A stretch of 49,039 nucleotides of DNA, from the NCBI GenBank assembly GCA_937877595.1, contig CALFIY010000045.1:1-49039 (forward strand), written 5' to 3'. The notes under the pieces are model-generated. The model was given only the letters and a program-made list of their open reading frames with translations, had not been told where the DNA came from and did no database searches. The translations under genes were made by a program, and so were the position numbers. The stretch is from an uncultured Prevotella sp. (GTDB taxonomy: Bacteria; Bacteroidota; Bacteroidia; Bacteroidales; Bacteroidaceae). Below are positions 44,703 through 49,039 of the stretch, piece by piece. Numbering within the stretch: the first letter of the stretch is position 1; each line of letters begins with the position of its first letter.

Positions 44703-44868
44703 TTTCTTTCTTGTCGTCGCTGATGGTGTCAATCTCTTTCATGCCGTCCTTGAAACTCTTCACTCCCTTGCCCAGTCCGTGCATGAGTTCGGGAATTTTC
44801 TTTCCTCCGAAGAGCAGCAGCACAATGAGTGCGATGACAAGAATTTCCTGCAAACCTAATCCAAACAT
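44689..44868 (-). CDS. tatA: Twin-arginine translocase subunit TatA/TatE
   Basis: A short gene of 59 residues: an N-terminal membrane helix preceded by FGLGLQEIL, the hinge FGGKKIPEL (20-28), an amphipathic helix with GLGKGVKSFKDGMKEI (31-46), and a charged tail. These are the exact features of TatA, the pore-forming subunit of the folded-protein translocase. The ATG at 44868 follows a clear promoter. No tatB is seen; many Bacteroidota use a minimal TatAC system. It heads the operon tatA-tatC-polyferredoxin-aldo/keto reductase, in which the two downstream products carry twin-arginine motifs. Confidence 0.93.
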   Translation of the reverse strand: MFGLGLQEILVIALIVLLLFGGKKIPELMHGLGKGVKSFKDGMKEIDTISDDKKESDKG

Positions 44869-44894
44869 ATCATTAAGGTATTTGTGTAGCAGGG

Positions 44895-44925
44895 CAAAAG
44901 TACGAAAAAACCGCTACAATGCAAA
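44895..44925 (-). promoter_or_regulatory. Promoter of the tatAC-polyferredoxin operon
   Basis: On the minus strand, TTTG at 44925-44922, 19 bases, then TACTTTTG at 44902-44895. The tatA ATG is 26 bases past the -7 box. Confidence 0.75.
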
Positions 44926-44975
44926 GGAAATCAAAAAAAAAGCGCCATCCCGTGACTTGCAAATGAAAATTTTGC

Positions 44976-44983
44976 TACCTTTG
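44976..44983 (+). promoter_or_regulatory. Promoter -7 box for the MgtC-like gene
   Basis: TACCTTTG fits TAnnTTTG and stands 46 bases before the ATG at 45030. A TTG occurs at 44957-44959, but the 16-base gap is short. It is divergent from the tat promoter. Confidence 0.6.
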
Positions 44984-45029
44984 AGGTCAGTAACTGGAAA
45001 CACTTTTAACGACAACCCCCTGTAAGGCT

Positions 45030-45488
45030 ATGGAACAACAGTTGGATTTTGTGTTACGCATCTTCTGCGCCGCACTGCTTGGCGGACTGATAGGCTTGGA
45101 GCGTGAGTATCGTGCCAAGGAGGCAGGATTTCGCACTCATTTTCTTGTGGCTTTAGGCTCAGCGCTGTTTATGATAGTCTCGGCGTATGGCTTTGAGGGC
45201 GTGATGACTTCAGCAGAACATCGTTGGGATGTGAGCCGCATTGCAGCCCAGGTGGTCAGTGGCATAGGTTTCATAGGTGCCGGCACCATCATCTTCCGCA
45301 AGAGCGAGAATGTGGTGAGTGGTCTCACCACGGCGGCGGGTCTATGGGTTACGGCGGCTATCGGACTGGCCTGCGGCGGCGGTATGTATGTTCTTTCCTT
45401 TGCTTGTACGCTGATGGTGCTTTTAGGTCTGGAGGCCTTCAATTATTTCCTGCATCAACTCGACAAGCGGAGGAAAGTTGACCATTGA
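45030..45488 (+). CDS. MgtC/SapB family inner-membrane protein
   Basis: A 152-residue protein with four to five hydrophobic segments and the family hallmarks LLGGLIGLEREYRAKEAGFRTH (as LLGGLIGLERE, YRAKEAGFRTH) and GIGFIGAGTIIFRKSENVVSGLTTAAGLW (as GIGFIGAGTIIF, VSGLTTAAGLWV). MgtC proteins are linked to growth at low magnesium and to modulation of the F1Fo ATPase. The short length means it lacks the C-terminal ACT-like domain of full-length MgtC and resembles the SapB/YhiD type. TAAGG lies just before the ATG. It converges on coaW with three bases between stops. Confidence 0.88.
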   Translation: MEQQLDFVLRIFCAALLGGLIGLEREYRAKEAGFRTHFLVALGSALFMIVSAYGFEGVMTSAEHRWDVSRIAAQVVSGIGFIGAGTIIFRKSENVVSGLTTAAGLWVTAAIGLACGGGMYVLSFACTLMVLLGLEAFNYFLHQLDKRRKVDH

Positions 45489-45491
45489 CCG

Positions 45492-46310
45492 TTAGTTTTG
45501 GTATTTCAGCGCTGCGCCGATGGCGGTGCAGAACTCTGAGTATTTTGGAATGTGGAAGTGAACGCCGTATAGTTTCTCCAGCATAGGATAAATATCCTTG
45601 CATTGTGGCAGCAGTGTCAGATTGCCTATCAGCACAAAGTCCTTTATTCCTGAATTGAGTGCCGATAGCACTGCTGCCGAACCTATTGTCTGCAGTACCA
45701 TGGTGATGATGCCCAGCGCAATGTCCTCCTTTGGCGCGTCATACTGAGCCTTTGAGAAAAGCGACGCTGTGGCGTTCATTGGCAGTCCGGGCAGCGGATG
45801 GGTAGAAATGTCGCCAATGAGCAGGTTGATGTTATGTATGTCGCCCTGCATGGCAAGGCTCTGTATCTGTTTCCAGTCGCGCGTATTCAGCATTACGCGG
45901 CTCAAGCCCTGTAGCGTGCCGCCTCCGATGCCTAAGCCACCGATGTGTTTTATTTCACTGCCGCAACACTGCACAAAACTTGTTCCTGTGCCCATCGATA
46001 CGACAATGGCGCGCTTAAGTCCGCTCTCGAAGCGTGCCCCCAGACCGTCGGCAATAAACTCGTCAACCTTTTGGGTGGGAATGCCATACATAGGGCCGTC
46101 GATGTAGGCAGAGCCGACGCCGGTGAGCATCACCTGTTCCACGTTGGAGAGTTGTATGCTGTTGTCGTGAAGATACTTGCCAAAGGCGCCGTAGAGCGAT
46201 GTTATCTGGTCGGCTGCCGTGATGCGTATTGGCGACAACACTCTGTTGTCGCGCAATCCCACGATTTTCGTGGTAGAAATGCCCACGTCGATTCCTATTA
46301 CTATTCCCAT
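45492..46310 (-). CDS. coaW: Type II pantothenate kinase
   Basis: A 272-residue member of the ASKHA fold like eukaryotic and staphylococcal pantothenate kinases. Seen: the phosphate-1 loop GIDVGISTTK (6-15), LTGVGSAYI, the phosphate-2/adenosine region VVSMGTGTSFVQ, and GGLGIGGGTLQGLSRVML. It phosphorylates pantothenate, the first step of coenzyme A synthesis. I start it at the ATG at 46310 (MGIVIGIDVG), where the family begins; an upstream in-frame start would add 13 residues with no match. Length is normal. It is separated from rplS by a hairpin. Confidence 0.88.
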   Translation of the reverse strand: MGIVIGIDVGISTTKIVGLRDNRVLSPIRITAADQITSLYGAFGKYLHDNSIQLSNVEQVMLTGVGSAYIDGPMYGIPTQKVDEFIADGLGARFESGLKRAIVVSMGTGTSFVQCCGSEIKHIGGLGIGGGTLQGLSRVMLNTRDWKQIQSLAMQGDIHNINLLIGDISTHPLPGLPMNATASLFSKAQYDAPKEDIALGIITMVLQTIGSAAVLSALNSGIKDFVLIGNLTLLPQCKDIYPMLEKLYGVHFHIPKYSEFCTAIGAALKYQN

Positions 46311-46348
46311 GATGGTGCTAATTTTCCTTGTTCTGTGTTGAAACGACA

Positions 46349-46387
46349 AGAGACATCCTGATACCGTAGGGCATGTAGGATGTCTCT
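46349..46387 (-). terminator. Hairpin between rplS and coaW
   Basis: An 11-base-pair stem (46349-46359 with 46377-46387) around a 17-base loop lies 32 bases after the rplS stop on its strand. The following tract, TGTCGTTTC, is only partly T-rich, so it may be a weak terminator that lets some transcription reach coaW. Confidence 0.5.
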
Positions 46388-46418
46388 CGACTTATTAAGT
46401 GGTTTGGGGTGACACGCT

Positions 46419-46781
46419 TTATTCGCCCTTTGTGGCAGAGCGCTTCTCCTTGATGCGTGCTGCCTTACCTGTGAGTTTGCGCAGGTAGTAGAGTTTAGAG
46501 CGACGCACCTTACCAATCTTGTTGACCTCGATGCTTTCAATGTTTGGCGACTCGAGTGGGAAGATACGCTCCACACCAACGGTGCCCGACATTTTGCGAA
46601 CAGTGAAGCGCTTCTTGTCTTCGTGGCCGCTGATCTTAATCACTACGCCACGGTAAAGTTGGATGCGCTCCTTGGAACCCTCGATAATTTTGTAAGCGAC
46701 AGTCACCGTGTCACCAGCCTTGAAACTGGGATGCTGCTTGCCGGTTGCAAATGCTTCTTCAGCAACTTTAATTAAATCCAT
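46419..46781 (-). CDS. rplS: 50S ribosomal protein L19
   Basis: A 120-residue ribosomal protein. Diagnostic stretches: FKAGDTVTVAYKIIEGSKERIQLYRGVVI (as FKAGDTVTVAYKI and ERIQLYRGVVI), FTVRKMSGTVGVERIFPLESP (as FTVRKMSGTVGVERIF, PLESP) and SKLYYLRKLTGKAARIKEK. It sits at the 30S-50S interface. The gene is on its own here, without the rpsP-rimM-trmD neighbours found in many bacteria. It has a well-formed promoter about 110 bases upstream, leaving a leader of about 105 bases. Confidence 0.97.
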   Translation of the reverse strand: MDLIKVAEEAFATGKQHPSFKAGDTVTVAYKIIEGSKERIQLYRGVVIKISGHEDKKRFTVRKMSGTVGVERIFPLESPNIESIEVNKIGKVRRSKLYYLRKLTGKAARIKEKRSATKGE

Positions 46782-46892
46782 AACTTTAAAACTTTTTACT
46801 TTTAACTTTTCTACTTGTTACTGTATCGTTCTTGCGCAACATAGACGGGCAACTCGTTACTTCCCTCCATCGGTTACGCCGAAAAGCGGATG

Positions 46893-46924
46893 CAAAGGTA
46901 CGACTAAGTGAGCATATAACCAAA
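46893..46924 (-). promoter_or_regulatory. Promoter of rplS
   Basis: On the minus strand, TTTG at 46924-46921, 20 bases, then TACCTTTG at 46900-46893: an excellent match to the Bacteroidota consensus. Confidence 0.8.
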
Positions 46925-47166
46925 AAAAATCGTGTTTTTCTCTGTTTTTTCTCAAAAGTGTCCTAAATAATTTTGCCAAAAATCACGCAAAGCGGTATCA
47001 AATCGGTGTGATTTGACGTTTCAGCATAGTTCAAAAAGTTTCGCCCCCCCTATGTGTCATTGTCATTCGCCTCTGGCGGTGGCGTGCATTTTTTAAGTAT
47101 GTTATAAGTATTTATTGCTGTCCGCTAAAAACTTTTAACGGACAGCAAAAAAAAGAATAAACTCCT
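46925..47166. other. Gene-free stretch between divergent promoters, with two inverted repeats
   Basis: I see no gene between the rplS promoter and the promoter at 47167. The stretch holds a seven-base-pair dyad, TCAAATC-GGTGT-GATTTGA at 46998-47016, a run of seven Cs at 47045-47051, and a longer inverted repeat: TTGCTGTCCG at 47115-47124 with CGGACAGCAA at 47139-47148, whose inner bases TAAAA/TTTTA can pair as well. An A-run, not a T-run, follows on the plus strand, so it is not a normal plus-strand terminator. It stands 19 bases before the promoter. Confidence 0.6.
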
Positions 47167-47197
47167 TTTGTTTTGCCTTCGTTTAATCGTATCTTTG
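47167..47197 (+). promoter_or_regulatory. Promoter of the split 5'-nucleotidase genes
   Basis: TTTG at 47167-47170, 19 bases, then TATCTTTG at 47190-47197: a full match to the Bacteroidota promoter. The ATG at 47219 is 22 bases past the -7 box. Confidence 0.8.
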
Positions 47198-47218
47198 CAA
47201 CAGAAAATCAAAACGGCA

Positions 47219-47998
47219 ATGAAGGAAAAGTTTTTTATTCTCCCACGTTTTCTCGGTGCCATTGCACTGCTGTCGGTTCTCGCTTCGTGCGCTGGGCACT
47301 ACGAGGTGGCATCGGTGGAGCGCAGTCGCATACTGATAGACAGTCGCTACGATGCTAAGCCCGACGCTGCTGCATCTGCCTTCCTGCAGCCATACAAGCA
47401 TGTCGTAGACTCAGTGATGGGTCCCGTGGTGGGCCGCTCGGCAAAGTATATGACAGCGGTAAGACCCGAGGGAACGCTAAGCAATCTGCTTGCCGACATC
47501 ATGGTGTGGGCAGCAAAGGACTACAACGAGACAGTAGACTTCGGAGTGTACAACATGGGTGGCGTGCGCGCCTCGCTGCCACAGGGAGAGGTGACCTATG
47601 GCGACGTGCTCGACATTGCGCCTTTTGAAAACAAGATAGCCTTCACCACTCTGAAAGGCAGCGACGTGCTGACGCTGTTCAGTCAGATGGCAGAAGTGGG
47701 CGGTGAAGGTGTGAGCCACAGCGTACGGATGGTGATAACGGCCAACGGACAGTTGGTTTCGGCCACAATAGGCGGCGAACCTGTGGATGCATCGCGCGAC
47801 TATCGCGTGGTGACCATCGACTATCTGCTTGGCGGTACCGACAAGATGGAAGCCTTCAAGTGCGGACGTAATGTCAATTCGCCGCAGGACGTGTCGAACA
47901 ATTCGCGCTTTGTGATAATGAACTATTTCCGCGAGAAGGCGCGCCAGGGCATTGAAGTCGACTCAGAGGTAGAGGGGCGTGTGAAGATTAAAGATTGA
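47219..47998 (+). CDS. 5'-nucleotidase C-terminal domain lipoprotein
   Basis: A 259-residue lipoprotein (signal ending LSVLASC, lipid C24) made of the substrate-binding C-terminal domain of UshA/CD73-type 5'-nucleotidases: TLSNLLADIMVWA, VDFGVYNMGGVRASLPQGEVTYGDV (as VDFGVYNMGGVRASLPQG, EVTYGDV) and the DIAPFENKI motif; the Gly-Gly-Val-Arg segment binds nucleotide phosphate in the family. The metal-binding catalytic domain is missing and is encoded by the next gene, 61 bases downstream. I start at 47219 because of the promoter and signal peptide; an earlier in-frame codon at 47168 lies inside the promoter. Confidence 0.9.
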   Translation: MKEKFFILPRFLGAIALLSVLASCAGHYEVASVERSRILIDSRYDAKPDAAASAFLQPYKHVVDSVMGPVVGRSAKYMTAVRPEGTLSNLLADIMVWAAKDYNETVDFGVYNMGGVRASLPQGEVTYGDVLDIAPFENKIAFTTLKGSDVLTLFSQMAEVGGEGVSHSVRMVITANGQLVSATIGGEPVDASRDYRVVTIDYLLGGTDKMEAFKCGRNVNSPQDVSNNSRFVIMNYFREKARQGIEVDSEVEGRVKIKD

Positions 47999-48059
47999 AT
48001 GGTGAAAATCAGATGATTAAAAGGTTAAGAAGATAAAAGGATAAAAAACCAAGGAGACT

Positions 48060-48941
48060 ATGAAAGAAACACATTATATATATGATAAGGTGATGAAGTG
48101 GGTGGTATTCTTCTTACCTTTCTGCCTTTTTACCTATTTCCCTTTGACTTCTTCCGCCAAGAAGCCCAAGCGCATAGTGGTGCTCCATACCAACGACACC
48201 CACAGCACGATACTGCCGCTAAAGCAGAACGAACCAGACACGATGAAGGCTGGACGCGGAGGCTTCCTGCGCCGTATTGCCATGCTCAGGGAGGAACGTC
48301 GCAAAAATCCCGACCTGCTGTATTTCGACAGCGGTGACTTCTTTCAGGGCTCAGCCTATTTCACCATCTTCAAGGGTGATGTGGAGGTTGGTCTGATGAA
48401 TCTAATGGGCATTGATGCCGCTACGATAGGCAACCACGAGTTCGACTTCGGACTGGATGGCATGGCTAAGGCTTTCCGTGCCGCCAATTTCCCGATAGTC
48501 TGTGCCAACTACGACTTCACGGGTACGCCTTGCGAGGGGCTCGTCAAGCCATACGTGATACTGAAGCGCAACGGCGTACGTATTGGCGTGTTTGGCCTGG
48601 CTCCAAAATTGGAGGGCCTTGTGTCTGCCAAGAATTGCGTCGGCGTCAGATACCTCGACCCGGCAGCGGTGGCTCTCGAGACGGCCACCATGTTGAAGAA
48701 AGAGAAGAAATGCGATGTAGTTATATGCATCTCGCATCTTGGATGGAAGAGCAATCGCGGCGAGGACGATCCCTACATGATTGCCGGCTCGCGCAATATT
48801 GACCTCGTGCTTGGCGGCCACACGCATACGTATATGCAGGAAATGGAATACGAAAAAAATCTTGACGGACGCCTTGTGCCAGTAGACCAGAATGGCAAAC
48901 ATGCTATCTTTGTAGGAAAGATAACTCTCGACTTGAAGTAG
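48060..48941 (+). CDS. 5'-nucleotidase-type metallophosphatase (N-terminal catalytic domain only)
   Basis: A 293-residue exported dimetal phosphoesterase. The signal peptide is preceded by a short extension; ATG at 48093 (MKWVVFFLPF) is a possible shorter start. Metal and catalytic motifs: D46 and H48 in TNDTHS, D90 and D93 in FDSGDFFQG, N125-H126 in IGNHEFDFG, CISHLG and GGHTHTY. The C-terminal nucleotide-binding domain of normal 5'-nucleotidases is absent and matches the gene before it. The two proteins probably work together at the periplasm or surface to release phosphate from nucleotides. Confidence 0.92.
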   Translation: MKETHYIYDKVMKWVVFFLPFCLFTYFPLTSSAKKPKRIVVLHTNDTHSTILPLKQNEPDTMKAGRGGFLRRIAMLREERRKNPDLLYFDSGDFFQGSAYFTIFKGDVEVGLMNLMGIDAATIGNHEFDFGLDGMAKAFRAANFPIVCANYDFTGTPCEGLVKPYVILKRNGVRIGVFGLAPKLEGLVSAKNCVGVRYLDPAAVALETATMLKKEKKCDVVICISHLGWKSNRGEDDPYMIAGSRNIDLVLGGHTHTYMQEMEYEKNLDGRLVPVDQNGKHAIFVGKITLDLK

Positions 48942-48964
48942 TCTGTAGGGCCCTGATTTTCGTA

Positions 48965-49005
48965 ACTGCTGTTTTTAGGATTTTAAAAGCAGCAGTAATT
49001 TTTTT
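48965..49005 (+). terminator. Hairpin terminator after the metallophosphatase gene
   Basis: ACTGCTG at 48965-48971 pairs with CAGCAGT at 48990-48996; the stem continues through A/T pairs with one G-T wobble to about 13 base pairs, and seven Ts end at 49005. It begins 23 bases after the stop codon. Confidence 0.65.
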
Positions 49006-49039
49006 AAAAGCAGCAGTAATTTTTTTAAAAACAGCTGTA
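48985..49039. repeat. Tandem 21-base repeat at the right edge
   Basis: Two identical 21-base units, each AAAAGCAGCAGTAA followed by seven Ts, run 48985-49005 and 49006-49026. A third, degenerate and cut off by the window edge, starts at 49027 (AAAAACAGCTGTA). The repeat contains the right arm of the terminator hairpin. Confidence 0.75.

Overview
The window reads as chromosome of a Bacteroidota member of the order Bacteroidales, most likely Prevotella or a close relative. The signs are SusC/SusD pairs, lipoproteins with acidic residues after the lipid cysteine, an N-succinylornithine-type transcarbamylase, C-terminal tails ending in -VVVK or -ILVK on secreted enzymes, and repeated Bacteroidota-type promoters (TTTG, 19-20 nt, TAnnTTTG). 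No tRNA, rRNA, CRISPR array, insertion sequence or phage gene was seen.

Layout. (1) 1-7349: the 3' part of a flippase-like membrane protein, the dipeptidase pepD, a convergent MacAB-like ABC export operon (ATPase, two FtsX-type permeases, HlyD adaptor) and a divergent MaoC-like hydratase. (2) 7353-17535, all minus strand: arginine biosynthesis (argF'), TatD nuclease, prenyl synthase, a TonB-like protein, a GH53 galactanase, a small basic protein, a stand-alone AICAR transformylase, prfC, rfbD, a DUF4924 protein and a LysE-type exporter. (3) 17669-18715: an exported protein of unknown function. (4) 18824-40849: a polysaccharide utilization locus of about 22 kb. A 1533-residue PL11-type rhamnogalacturonan lyase carrying autotransporter-type beta-strand repeats comes first. 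After a terminator and a new promoter follow FAS1 lipoprotein - SusC - SusD - FAS1 - FAS1 - SusC - SusD. A strong hairpin and a palindromic repeat cluster close it. (5) 41017-44868, minus strand: tatA - tatC - a membrane polyferredoxin with an internal twin-arginine signal - a twin-arginine iron-sulphur aldo/keto reductase. (6) 45030-49039: an MgtC-like protein, type II pantothenate kinase, rplS, a 436-base gene-free stretch, and a 5'-nucleotidase split into two genes with the C-terminal domain first.

How the genes fit together. The PL11 lyase would cut the rhamnogalacturonan I backbone at or outside the cell surface. The GH53 enzyme, 7 kb away, would cut galactan side chains of the same pectin. 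The two SusCD transporters would import products, with the FAS1 lipoproteins in the place usually taken by surface glycan-binding proteins. A perfect 12-base palindrome at the predicted transcription start of the lyase gene looks like a LacI-family operator; no local sensor, sigma factor or LacI gene is present. Separately, the tat operon looks like a self-contained trans-membrane electron path: cytoplasmic iron-sulphur clusters, a membrane anchor, periplasmic clusters, then a periplasmic reductase, encoded beside the Tat translocase that would export both proteins.

The two least familiar items are the tat/polyferredoxin/aldo-keto reductase operon and the doubled SusCD-FAS1 locus next to the PL11-repeat fusion.
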